64,000 bases of DNA from Mytilisepta virgata (Eukaryota > Mollusca > Bivalvia > Mytilida > Mytilidae): contig CM051516.1 of NCBI GenBank assembly GCA_028015205.1, forward strand, positions 37,896,230 through 37,960,229. Reading direction: 5' to 3'. Of this stretch, positions 1 through 60,560 are shown in pieces. A program made the position numbers and the translations under genes. How positions within the stretch are numbered: the first letter of the stretch is position 1; every line of letters begins with the position of its first letter. The notes beneath the pieces are model-generated. The model was given only the letters and a program-made list of their open reading frames with translations. It ran no database searches and had not been told where the DNA came from.

Positions 1-579
1 CAGTATAAGTTGATCACTAACAGGGGGTTTTATTTAATAGTATTTTCCAAAGACAAAAAATGATTATTTGGTGAAGTACATGGCTCAAAACAATAGTAAA
101 GAAAAATCCAGTTTGCAGTCAATTTGACAGTTGTATTTTTAATGAAAATAACTGTTGAAATTGTTTTCTTTTTAAATTAACAGAATTTCATGCATTGAAT
201 TTATATACATGTATACTAAAAATTATGTCTCATCATTAGTGCTCAAGCCTAAAAATGTGCGAAGATGTAACAGTGATCCAAAATATTGATAAGAATATTC
301 AGATATTAAGTACTATGAAGATAAAACAAAAAGATAAAAAATCAAAGGGTTACAGATTAACTTTAAGTAGGTTAAAAAATCTCTAGATTTAAGAGCAGAT
401 ATGTAAACTTATTCCAGGATGTATAATTATTTGTATATTGTTTATTATAAAAAGTTTGTTGAAAAAGAGAGAAAAGGAAAAAAATGAAGTCAAGTTTAAA
501 GTAGTGGGAGTTAATTTTTACCTACATCATCAATGGTGAAAGCAGGTCTAGTAGCTGCTCGACTCCGCCCGTCACTCTT

Positions 580-1005
580 AGTGGTACATACTTTGTGTAA
601 TCTGAAACTCGGACTGTATTGAACCAATATTTTTAAAACTTTGCGTAGTTTTTATATACATATTGAAGATGGGCACCTCCTATTTTGGACAAATTTGACA
701 AATTTTTGCATGTTGAACTTAGCCATTTTTCACCAATACATGCTATGAACAGTGCATACTTCGTGTAATCTGTAACTCCAACTGTATTGAACCAATATTT
801 TTCAAACTTTGCATAGTTTTTATATACATATTGAAGATGTGCACCTCTTATTTGGTGGAAATTTGAAAAATTTTTACTATGAATTTTTGCATGTTGAACT
901 TAGCCATTGCTATGAATGGTGCATACTTTGTGTAATCTGTAACCCAGACTGTGTTGAACCAATATTTTTCAAACTTTGAATAGTGTTTATATACATAATA
1001 GCATT
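580..1005. repeat. Tandem repeat, unit about 165-170 bp, 2.5 copies
   Basis: Three similar copies start near 583, 750 and 918, sharing CATACTTTGTGTAATCTG, then TTGAACCAATATTTTT and TTTATATACATA. They lie in the intron before the first exon of the window. The remainder of 1-1372 shows no coding sequence that I can support. Confidence 0.7.
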
Positions 1006-1372
1006 ATGTCCTCAAACTTTTCAGAAGTTTTGCGTGATTAAAGTATTTCAGTATACTAAAGTGTTGGAGTTCAGGGTTATAAGATAAAGAAGGAATATGG
1101 TGTATAAATTCATGACACAAAATCCCTATAAGGTCCATATTCTGAAAAATATAAATGCAATCATGACATAATAATACTAGGTAAATGGAAGCATCTTTTT
1201 ATCTAAACCACCTACATATTAGAGTAATAATAACTTTGCCCTGACAAACATATGACGGTGATGCAGGTCCAGACATGTAATCGGTCCTGTTTTAAATGAA
1301 AATTTAAATATGAAAACTATTACATTTGTGTTATGTAAATGTTCATGTTATATCATCAGTATTTTTTTCCAG

Positions 1373-50009
<48,637 letters not shown>

Positions 50010-50358
50010 TTGTGACACTATTAAAGATGGAAGATGTAAATGTTTCTGTTCAGATGTTGTATTGTGTGAACACATATAATGTGTCTAATAAATATTTCAT
50101 GGAAAGATTTTCCGTTACAAACTGTTGTAATAAACTTGACATTCAGATAGAAGCAATTAATATGATATTACAGAACAGGTCAGCTAGATGACTTGTTTTA
50201 AACACAATCTTGTAGAACAATGACTCAATTTTCAAGAGCAATTCTTTTCTGTATACAGTTCTATTTCTTATACAAAGGCAGGTTGTTTTGAAAGTTCATT
50301 TCACCATGCTTGGTTAAGAATTATTAAGAATACTCATAATAGTTTTATAGAAAATAAA
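50010..50358 (+). promoter_or_regulatory. 3' UTR with poly(A) signals
   Basis: AATAAA hexamers lie at 50087-50092, 50129-50134 and 50353-50358 downstream of the stop codon. The first two are close enough to define a UTR of about 100-150 nt. Transcript ends cannot be placed without cDNA. Confidence 0.5.
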
Positions 50359-50754
50359 TATATATATATATATATTATTATACACCATTTTTTGTACAGC
50401 CTTAAGTACTATAGTGATATAGTGATAATTTAATATTTTACAGGTATTTTTATGAAATTTCAGGGTATTTTTCTTCTCTTAGTTGTACCCTCTGGCAAAT
50501 TGATGTAAATTCTATTTTATAGTATTATCGTGTAAACTTTATAATTGTATTTCCTACTATTTATCCCCATGTTGATGTATCATATACATTTATGTTCTAT
50601 GTTAGTTAAGCTGTATTGTTAGTAGACTGAAAGTCTTTATATTCATAGAAACAACTTTTTATAAATCACATCACTTATTTAGGAAAACACATTAACAATA
50701 TTCTATTATGATTTGTCTGTGTGTTCCTAATCATATCATTTTCTGTATATCTTA

Positions 50755-51035
50755 GGGATCAACCATTTGATATATTTGTGGGGGGGCTAGGATGAATTGC
50801 TTGCTCCTGCTTATTTTTTTGCATTGAAAATTTGGTCTTGGATTTTATTTGGCGGCTATTCTGGCCTAAATTTTTATTTTCAAACCAAAATATTTCCTGA
50901 TTGACGAAATGCAGGCCCTGCATTTTTTTTCACACTTAAATTGATTCTGTTTTTTTACTTTGACAAAATCCTGGTCCTGCCTTTTTGTTTCAAATTTTAT
51001 CGTAGCCCCCCATAAAAATCAGATGGTTGATCCCT
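50755..51035. mobile_element. MITE-like element, family B, copy 2
   Basis: The ends GGGATCAACCATTTGATAT and, in inverse, GGGATCAACCATCTGATTTT give TIRs of about 35 bp, flanked by TTA. The interior matches 44595-44899. Confidence 0.85.
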
Positions 51036-51295
51036 TATTATCTAATGATGGAATATTTCAGTTGTGTTGAGCAAGTAAACTGTAAAACTGATGATAAAAA
51101 GTTATCAGTTTTAAACTGCAATAGCAGTTTCCAAATATCACAAATAATATAGAATGATGTTGAAATTTCTAGAATTTCAAATGTTTATGAATGGTCAAAA
51201 CATAATGTACTAAATAAAATTATTTTTAACATATATACATGCCTACATGTAAAATTATTTTTTTCTTGATACTTTTTCTTATAAGTGTAATTTTT

Positions 51296-51825
51296 GTGTC
51301 GCCTGCGGAACGCATGGTCGACACAAAGGGATAACTATCTGTCATCTTGCGTTGTCTTGCGTCGTCACACTTTTCTTCTATCCTCAACTACTCAAAAACC
51401 GCTCAAAGGATTTTGATGAAAATTTCTCTGTGCATTAACCTTAATACACAGGTGTGCATATATATTTTTTGGGGGTAAAAATTGACATTTTTGCAAAAAA
51501 AAGGGGGACAAAACTTCTATTCTCAACTACTCCATAACTGCTCTAAGGAATTTGATGAAACTTTCTCTGTGCATTAACCTTAATGCACAGGTGTTCATAT
51601 ATATTTCATTTTTAGAAAATTTTAAATTTTTCTCTGTAAAAAATGACATTTTTGAAAAAAAAGGGGGGGGTTCAAAACTTCTATCCTCAACTACTCCATA
51701 ACCACTCAAAGCAATTTGATGAAACTTTCTCTGTGCATTAACCTTAATGCAAAGGTGTGCATATATATTTCATTTTTAGAACATTTTAATATCTTTTGTA
51801 AAAATTTACGTCCGCAGGCGCCACA
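51296..51825. mobile_element. Tandem-core element with TGTCGCCTGCGG ends
   Basis: Ends TGTGTCGCCTGCGGA and, in inverse, TGTGGCGCCTGCGGA enclose three units of about 165 bp sharing CTCAACTACTC, TTCTCTGTGCATTAACCTTA and GTGCATATATATT. Same architecture as the other tandem-core elements but a different sequence. Confidence 0.78.
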
Positions 51826-51829
51826 TGTC

Positions 51830-53270
51830 TTCCTTGGAAGACTCGCACATTTTTAATAAATTTCCTGTTTATATAATATTTATCACATTAGAATTATTAT
51901 TATTGGATTGTTTAATAATATGTATTAGATGTAGAGTTGTGCAATACACAATCATTTTTCAGTATACCCATTGTCATTGTATAGAATAAATATCATGTGC
52001 AACTTTTTTCATAAATATTTAGTTCTTATTTTTTAAGGCCGTTCCTTAAAGATTTTAATTTGTTCATTTGCTGCTGTAGTGGGGTACTTCTTAAGCCCAG
52101 ATGGTAGAGTGGTTGACTGCTGATTGAGGAGTCATAGGTTTGCATGGTGTTGACAGAACAACAGTTTTTGAGTTCTTTTACATTATTACCTAGATAAATT
52201 ACATGTAAACAGTTGTCAAAGTTGGCTTATTGGTATATTTGTGAAAGTCAGTTTATTGTCATCAGGGTGTTGTAACTTTGAGGTTATGGAAGATAAACTA
52301 ATGTGCTATGTTTATGATGCAAATCACAAAATATTTTTGAAATGTTTATAACCAAATTCCATCAGTGGAAGTAATGTCCTTGTCCGGAACATGCTTAAAT
52401 TATATCAAATAATACATTGTATGTGAAATTATCTCCCTTTGATTCTATATTTGTACATAGTTATCATCCCTGACATCTGTGTATCCTAGGACTGTAATGG
52501 TTTCACCATGACCAATATGGACAGACCATATATGATGTGACTCGTCTAACATTGAATGGGTATGCTGGGACATCCAAGGACAGGATGAAGAGGTTCCTCC
52601 TTTCCTTGAGATTATGGGTGCTTAAAATGATTACATTCTGAGGGTAAGCAAAATACTGTCCTGTTGTTTTTCATACTTGATCATCATGAAATATTGTCAG
52701 ATTATATGAAATTTCATCTCAGAGGGGACCATATTTCATATGGAAATTTTCCTTTACATGGGCTATTATCAAATATGATATTGTCATTACTAGGGGAGGT
52801 AACTTGCGGACAATATCATAATGTATTGTTGTGAAATTTGTCTTCTCAAGGGAAATAATAAAAACATTTTTCAAGTGAATTTTGGAATAATCTGATGTAA
52901 TGGAGGGCAAATAATCTGAAAAAGTTACTAGATTTCCTTTTTGAGAGGAATAAATCCAAAGGAGATTAAATAAATCCAGAAGGAGTTCTAAGAAGAAAAT
53001 GCTTTCATTTTCATTAAAAACTATTGTTTGTTTTACATAACATAATTTTTTATACAAATAATTTTGTTTTTGATAACCAAAAGCTGTGTTCCAATTATGC
53101 CCAATTTTGAAAACATAGGTAAAATTCATGATTGGAATTGTTTTGATATTTGTACTAATTAGAGATCAAAGAAAAATTGTTTATAGTCTGTTTTCAAATT
53201 ACCTATTTCTAGACTTTTGTTAGAAATTAGATGGTAGTTTTTAATCAAAACATAGATAGTGTATCAAATC
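51830..53270. other. Gene-free stretch
   Basis: AT-rich. A weak tRNA-like head lies near 52100-52150 (see rejected items). The - strand open frame at 52719-53129 shows no domain. Confidence 0.45.
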
Positions 53271-53760
53271 TTTCCTCACACCATTTTTTATGTCATCACT
53301 TTGTTCCGTCGTACGTAAAGTTTTCACATTTTGATCTCTGAATCTACTTGGTCGATTGCAACCAAATTTGGTAGGAATGGTGTATGGAAGGACCTCTACA
53401 AACGATCCACCTCTCGTTCCAATTGGATGAACAACATGGCCGTCAGAGTCCATCTTTTATATTGATTGGCCAATTTTCAAAAATCTCCTCTGAAACTACA
53501 GTGTGAAATATTTTGAAACTTTGCAGGATTGATGACAACAATACTCTCTATATATGATCCTCTTTTGGTTGAAATCCATCTGCTCACTCAGCACCTGCTG
53601 TTGATCAAATTTTCCATGGAAACTACATGTATATTTGAAATGACTTTTTTCCTTTGCTCAGGAAGTATTTACATGAGCAGATTGTAACCGATGTTGGCAG
53701 GAATTTCAGATGGAAGGACAAATGCAAATGAGCCACCCTTTTAAGTCAAAGGTGAAATAT
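53270..53760. repeat. Diverged tandem-core repeat units
   Basis: Contains ACTTGGTCGATTGCAACCAA, GGTAGGAATGGTGTATGGAA and GATGAACAACATGGCCGTC, then AAAAATCTCCTCTGAAACTA, in the same order as the units of the 20557-21575 element. No clear ends. Confidence 0.55.
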
Positions 53761-54024
53761 GAAGGTTACTTCGACATTTTGCATTCCTTTAACAGCCTTG
53801 TGATAACAAAAGTGCTTACATTTTCAAATGGAGGTGAACCTCTGGTTATAATTTAAAGTTATAATTTCTGGACTAATAACTTCAGTATAAAACTTTATGA
53901 TAAACTTGAATACTTCTTATTTTGAATATGTGTTTAAAATAAAAAAAATTATTTTTTATGATCCAGTATTCCAAGAAAATAAATTTCTGAGGAAATAATT
54001 GAAATATTTTAATATTCTTTTATT

Positions 54025-54200
54025 ATCTCACCTGGCCCAAAGGGCCATGTGAGCTATTGCCATCACTTTGCATCTGCCTTATTGTGTCGTCGTAAACTAT
54101 CCTTTAAAGATCTTCTCCTCTGAACCCACTAGGCAAATTGGAACAAAACTTGGCAGCAATGGTCCTTAGGTAGATTTCTTTCAGAATTATATGAGTGACT
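54025..54200 (+). mobile_element. 5' fragment of a tandem-core element
   Basis: CTCACCTGGCCCAAAGGGCC and ATGTGAGCTATTGCCATCAC match the 5' end of the 57948 element. One core unit (AGATCTTCTCCTCTGAACCC) follows and then the similarity stops. Confidence 0.7.
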
Positions 54201-55045
54201 CCATCTGTCATCCAAGATGGTCACCAGAGCCGAACTATTAAATTCCGCTTGACAGGTCAGGATCTATTTTAATCCCATAACAATTCAAATGGAATTCTTG
54301 CCCTAAATTTAGATACTTCTCAGTTACTATCACGAGTACTCAAGACCTTTTAGACTTTTCTCATCCAATCAGAAAATAGTAAAAAAAACTTCATGTAATA
54401 ATACCAGATAACCCCAAATACGTTTACGCTCATAAATCTGGCTTTAGTGCAAATATCAAAATCCTGAAACCTTCAGCACAGACAAATCTTACGGAGTGCT
54501 AATTACATAACAATTTTCCTGATCCTGTCTCAAATAGTATAAGACCAATTCGAGAATAATCAAATTTTTGCTTTCGGGATAGCTAAGGAACATTCCTCCG
54601 GGGTTCATATGAAAATTACCATGCTACTGGTCAAGTTGGCATAAATATTGTGAGTTATGATTCAAGTTTTAAAAACTTAGAATATTGTAAAGTGCTCAAG
54701 GCTCAAATGACCGCTTGATTGGTTTTAATTCTGCATAATTGTTTCAAGGTCAGTGCAAGGTTTATAGTTAATGCATGATTTCTTTTAGACATTTCATTTA
54801 TGAATTAGTCGTAGTGATGTAAGGCATTTCTAATAATTTGGGAACTTTTAATTAATTGCATTTTAAACATTCAAAGACACAACAGTACGATGCAAATAGT
54901 GTTTCCTTATTGTGAGTATGAATGTAAAACATGTAACAATTAGGTAAGGAATTATCCTTTTGTTTAAATCAATAAATTTCAAAATATGACTTACTATATT
55001 TTATTTCAACACGGAATGTCCCCTCTATACATAGTTTAAATACTT
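54200..55045. other. Gene-free stretch
   Basis: No repeat pair or coding signal recognised. Confidence 0.45.
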
Positions 55046-55049
55046 TTGT

Positions 55050-57084
55050 AGCTCTTTGCAGAAAGGACAATGTACCATTTTTTGCCAGCTGTGTGAAACT
55101 GATTTTTAGAATACAGTTCAAATGCAGAGATTGTGATTTGTAAATGTGTGAAAAGTGTAATAAGAAAACACGTATGAAGTTCCAGAATGCTACAGACCAT
55201 AGGATAATAGATATCAAAGAGGTAGGAGTTTCAAAAGAAGATTTTTTTAGTTTAAGTGGTTTCACATGTCAAGCTCATGATAACCAAACATGCCGTATGT
55301 ACTGTAAAACATGTAGTCGATTGATCTGCCTTCAGTGTATTGCTGAAATCCATAATGGACATTTTTTTGTAACTGAAGATAGTTTCAATAGCAAAAGAAA
55401 TTTTGAAAGAGAGACAATAAAGAATTATAATACAGTGTATGTCTGAAGAAGAGAAGAAAATAAAATAAATCAGAGAAATCGAAAATTCCAAGTATGTTAT
55501 GGCTAGACAGAAAATATTTGCCAAAAAAGCAGCCATTGGTGAGAAGGTTGGCGAAGAAACTGATAAATTAATGAAAGAATTAGATCAAACGTGGAATACA
55601 GTCAACCATTTAATTGCTAAAGATGAAAATAAAATGGAAGAAATGAAAAAGAATAAGACGGAAGAAGCTGGTATCATTTAAGATTTAATTCTGGAAAGAA
55701 ATTTAACTCGTTTCCTGGATCATTTTTATGTAGATAAAGTTTTTCCTCCAACTCCAACAAATTACACCTTCCCTTCCATGCCAGTGTTTGTATCAGCAAG
55801 TATGAGTAATTACTCTGTCGGGTGTTTGGAAAATGTTAAACTGATTTAGAGGAAATTAAGGAAGACACGGATAAAAGTTACCAGACAGTTTACTACCGAT
55901 CTTAGAAATACTCACTATAACATACTGCATCTTACGCTGAAGGATATTTGTGTATATGTGACAATGGAAATGACAAATTACAATTGATAGCACTAAGTGG
56001 CAACAGCATTCAAATGATATCAAACTTTAATCAAATTAAAAAGGTATATTCCTTGGCAGTCACACCCTCTGGTGATCTTCTTCTGTCAGTTTGCAACAGA
56101 TGTCTGATGAAACTTAATGAGAAAAAAGGGCAGATTATGAACACTGAGTACAACACACAGGCAACTCAACTGATTACCATTGGTATTCATGTGCTCAATG
56201 ACAATAATCTGATAGTTGGTGCAAAGTCTCCATTGCCTCAGTTATTTCCTCGTTCAGGAAGACGTGTTGTATTAGTTATGGATATTCGCCAACCCAGTTG
56301 TCAGACTTGTCTGATATGATTATTCATTGATTTGTTATAGAAATTACCAGTATTTAGCAAAATTCAAAAATAATAGAATTACTAAGGGTTCATTCCTTGT
56401 ATTGCACATGGTAGATCTCCTTAGCTGAAATTTGGCTTCCTGTTTCGGTATTTTTGGTTATGAGTACTTCTTGTTTTAAAATAAGTTTGGTTTTTGGTCT
56501 TCCATATGTTTAGGTTTTAATGCTGCTGATGAGAGGTAACTCTTTGAAATGCGTCGTATACAGCATAGTATAAATTTACTATATCTAATATTAGTATCTT
56601 TGGATTGTTATTTATATAGAAGGAAAACAAATGAAAGAATATGAACATGACTCTAAATTTGAAAACTAATATTCACGCTTCTGGTATCCATAACGACGAC
56701 AAATAATAGTAATATCTGTGTAGTTGATAGATTAGATTATACTTCGAAAGGAAAGTTGTGTTTCTGGACAAGGAAGGAGATGTTATATCAGTCTACACAG
56801 GCCATCAGGATATAAATAAAGATATAACATTTAGACCAGGCGGCATTGCAAGAACGCGATCTGACAATGTTATCATTACAGACATGTACGGTAATTACCT
56901 GCATATCCTAAGCCACACGGGAGAATTCATTTTACATTACAATACCAAAGACATCAGAATTATACGACCATATTCACTTGCTATCTCAGTATCTGGTAGA
57001 CTGTATATTGGATGTGTCTGTCCAAAATTGTGTCCGGAAACATTCAAGTCAAAACTGTATGAAATAGAATACTGTGGATTTTAA
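55050..57084 (+). pseudogene. TRIM-like pseudogene (B-boxes, coiled coil, propeller-like repeats)
   Basis: An intronless relic. 55080-55240 encodes a first B-box (CRDCDL, a stop, then MCEKCN). 55261-55380 encodes a second (CQAHDNQTCRMYCKTC, CLQCIAEIHNGHF). A coiled-coil-like stretch follows at 55499-55680 (GEKVGEETDKLMKELDQTW). 55930-56310 and 56740-57084 resemble the NHL-type propeller of TRIM2/3-like proteins (YSLAVTPSGDLLLS, NVIITDMYGNYLHILSHTG). There are at least four in-frame stops and two frame changes, no RING was found, and a repeat at 56392-56613 splits the propeller. Confidence 0.8.
56392..56613 (-). mobile_element. Interspersed repeat, family A, copy 2, inside the TRIM pseudogene
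   Basis: Reverse complement of 18578-18806 at high identity. It separates the two propeller segments of the pseudogene, so it was inserted into the TRIM copy. Confidence 0.75.
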
Positions 57085-57384
57085 GTAAACAATGCAATGC
57101 AATGTACATATGATCTAGATAGTAAGGTTACATTTGGTACCATCATGAATTACGTTGGTCTTCTTTGTTGAACACGCGTGCACTTTATCATTGTGTCAAT
57201 ATTTTTGGTATATAACAGGGCCAGAAGGAACATAAAATTTAGCATTTCTTTAATATCTGCATGATAAAAAAAAGAATACTAAAACCAAATTTATTCATAG
57301 TTTTATATAATGTTATAGTTCACAGAATGAAGCGGTTCTTACACGTGTTCAAAGTGAAGACTGGAAAATGTTCAACGAGTTTTT

Positions 57385-57470
57385 AAAATTCACGCCTTTC
57401 CCGAGTAGAGCGCAGCGGAACGAGAGAAAAGGCGCTGAATTTTAAAAACGAGTTGAGGATTGCCCAGTTC
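57385..57470. mobile_element. Palindromic MITE-like element
   Basis: CGAGTTTTTAAAATTCACGC and, in inverse, CGTTTTTAAAATTCAGCGC form arms around AGTAGAGCGCAGCGGAAC. Short and non-coding. Confidence 0.6.
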
Positions 57471-57947
57471 TTCATTTTTGAACGAGATAAGTACTTATTT
57501 CTTTCGTAAATACTAGTTTTTAAAGTTTCCTGTACCTAAGTAAATTGAATGAGCGATTGGTCAAAGGGTATGCATTTGTGAACGGCGCGATTTGAGTGGT
57601 CTAAAAGCAGTGGAAGATGATGCGTCGTGCAGTGGGAGATGAGATGGCGTGAACCGATCTTCAACTGGTCATCTCACACTAAAAATGGCCATTTACGGAA
57701 GACTCCTTCTTCCCTTCAAAATTGTAATTGATTTTCTGTTAAAAAAGAAGTTATGTTTTTATAACCTTTCCTTGCTCGTTCTTTCTTGTTGTCAAATCGA
57801 TTTTTCTTGCAATTTATACAAACAATTGTAAACAATGTCGTAATATATCATGTATATGTAGCAATCTCATTAATGTTAGTTGATAAGAATTCTGTAAATA
57901 TCGAACTTTAGTTAATGCCAAACGGATGCGAGTTTTTTTTTTTTTTT

Positions 57948-59464
57948 AGCTCACCTGGCCTAAAAGGCCATGTGAGCTTTTGCCATAAATTTGCGTCCGT
58001 CGTCCGTCGATGGTTCTGTACAAAAAGTATGTTTTTTGTGCCGATTGGATTTTGAACATGACTACCAGACGCAGATAATTTGTTCTGATTGGACTTATCT
58101 TTAAAGCTCTTCTTGTCAGAAACTGCAAAGCCAATTGAATTGATTTGTTGCATGAATGATCATTTGATAGACCACTAAAAAAGTTATGTACCGATCGGAA
58201 ATTCAATATAGCCGCCACGGCCAGACTTAGTTTAACATTAAACCCTATGGGAAATTTGTACAAAGGTCTTCTTGTCAGAAAACCAAGTCAGTTGAAATAT
58301 TTTTTATGTATGACTTATGTTTTTTGTGCCAATCGGAAATTCAAGATGGCCACCACAGCCGGACTTGGTTTACTTTTGGACCCTCTGGGAAATTTTGTAC
58401 AAAGGTCTTCTTGTCAAAAACTACCAAGCAAATTGAAATGTTTTTGGTGTGTGAATGATCATTTGATAGACCACTACAACATTTTGTTTTATGTGCCGGT
58501 CGGAAATTCAATATGGCCGTCACAACCAGACTTAGTTTAACACTGAACCCTATCGGAAAATTTGTACAAAGGTCTTCTTGTCAGAAACTACTAAGCCAAT
58601 TGAAATATTTTTATGTATTGGATAAACCTCTTTTATTCCGGTCGGAAATTCAAGATGGTCGTCACAGCCGCACTTAGTTTAAAATTGGACCTTATAGGAA
58701 ATTTTGTACAAAGGTCTTCTTGTCAGAAACTACTATGCCAATTGAAGTGTTTTATGAATGAAAAAGCATTGGATGAACCTATACAAAAGTTATATTTTTT
58801 TTTGTGTCGATCAGAAATTCAACTGGCCGCCACAGTCGGACCTAGTTAACATTAGACCCTTTGGGAAATTTTGTACAAAGGTCTTCTTGTCAAAAACTCC
58901 CAAGGCAATTGAAATATTTTTTATGTATGAACAAGCATTGGATGAACCTCTACACAATTTTTGTTTTTTTGTTGTGCCGATCGAAATCCAAGATGGCCGC
59001 CACAGCCGGACTTAGTTTAACATTGGACCCTATGAGACATTTTGTACAAAGATCTTCTTGTCAGAAAATACCAAGTCAATTGAAATGTTTTGATATGTGA
59101 ATGATCATTTGATAGACAACTACAAAAGATATGTTTTATGTGCCAAATGGAAATTTAAGATTGTCGCCACAGCCGGACTTAGTTTAACATAGGACCCTAT
59201 CGGGAAATTTGTACAAAGGTCTTCTTGTCAGAAAATACTAAGCCAATTGAAATGTTTTTGTTGCAGGAAGATCCTTGGATAAATGTCTGCTACAACAGTT
59301 ATGCTTTCGTGTCGATAGGAATCGAAGCTAGCTGCCACAGATAGACTTACTTTAACATTTTTAACATATTGGAACAATTCTTTACTTATCTTATCTAGAA
59401 GAGCCTTGCGAGTTTTGGTCACCTAAAATCCAGGTGAGTTTTTAGGCTCGGTAGAACCTCTGGT
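57948..59464 (+). mobile_element. Tandem-core element, full copy (about 8 units of ~165 bp)
   Basis: Starts AGCTCACCTGGCC, then AAAAGGCCATGTGAGCTTTT, and ends with CCAGGTGAGTTTTTAGGCTC. The core repeats AAAGGTCTTCTTGTCAGAAA, CCAAGCCAATTGAAAT and AAGATGGCCGCCACAGCCGG about eight times. The many short open frames inside (all with the same GNFVQRSSCQK string) are shadows of the repeat. Confidence 0.85.
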
Positions 59465-60410
59465 TTTTATCAAAGAACAGGAAAAGGGGTTTTTATGTGT
59501 TTTGGTTTTCTCTGATAATATCCGAAGAGGTTTGGCTACTGGGATTTAACGTCATTTAAGCACAAATGGCTATGCATTGCTATTTTGTATTGGTGGAGGA
59601 AGCCGTAGAGAGACCGACCTACGTATGAAGAGAGTTTGTTTTAAATAAAACTTAGTTTAAACATATTGTATTGTTCGAAACATGACCAAAGGATTAGGAT
59701 AAAACTTAACATCTGATAACTTATAAATAGAAACATTCAATGTTCCCGTCTGAAACTCTTTTCCAAAAGTTTTAAAACTAAGTATGAAGTATCTGTACAA
59801 TGAATTACAATGAATTAAAAATGCTTTTTTCATCCTGGTATAGTAACTATTTATTACCTAAAAAATCTCAAAATTATTCGCTCAAAGAAATGAAGCTTGA
59901 TATGTTACATCTATGGAAGGATCTGTTCCTAAATAAGCTATAATTCTCAATTTTATGAAATTTTGCATGGTGATATAAAGAATACAAAACGGTATCCTTA
60001 TGTCAAAAATTTATACATAAAAGTTTTTGATTTCTTATATACATGTATATTGGATCTGGATTTTTAAAAGGAAGACTTTTTAATATTCAGTTAATATATA
60101 AACAAAGTGCCCAAATGATAACTTCAATCAAAATTGTCATCTCTCAAAACCCTATCCGTATAAACATTCCTGTAAAAAAAAGTGTTATTGCTGCCAATAT
60201 TTTTTGTTTCATTAATATAAATCTGACTTCTGATAAGTGGAGTAAGTTGACTTTTTCTAAATGTGAGGCAAATATTTCTTCATCCACCAAAAAGACATGA
60301 CATAGATAAATATTTTTGATAAAACTATATCACTGTTACCTGATTTCAGACTGTATAACATGCCCTTTATGGTCTAACATGATCCTTTGATTGATATATT
60401 TATTATATTA
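59465..60410. other. Gene-free stretch
   Basis: AT-rich with no recognised feature. The + open frame 60043-60300 has no domain. Confidence 0.45.
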
Positions 60411-60411
60411 A

Positions 60412-60560
60412 TACGAGTTGTTTTGAATCAATTTATCGTTGTATAAAGGAGACCAGTTCAGTCACGCACAAACTGAATAAAGTCCGAAGGACTTTACGCT
60501 AAGTTTGTGCGTAACCTGGTCGAATTTATACACCGATAAATTGCAGAATAACAACTCTTT
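60412..60560. mobile_element. Long palindromic element, about 150 bp
   Basis: The left arm (GAGTTGTTTTGAATCAATTT to AATAAAGTCC) is nearly the reverse complement of the right arm (GGACTTTACGC to AACAACTC), with only GAA at the centre. It would form a single hairpin of about 70 bp. Confidence 0.78.

Noticed and set aside
52100..52150. tRNA gene or SINE head (TGGTAGAGTGG motif)
   Set aside because: An A-box-like motif is present but there is no good B box or cloverleaf, and no SINE body or duplication follows.
55144..55446. Functional small B-box protein
   Set aside because: A stop lies within the first B-box and frame breaks follow at once; the whole 2-kb region reads as a decayed TRIM copy.
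58247..59100. Several overlapping frames with a shared GNFVQRSSCQK string, possible repeat protein
   Set aside because: They are the same non-coding tandem unit read in different frames, with stops in every frame over the array.
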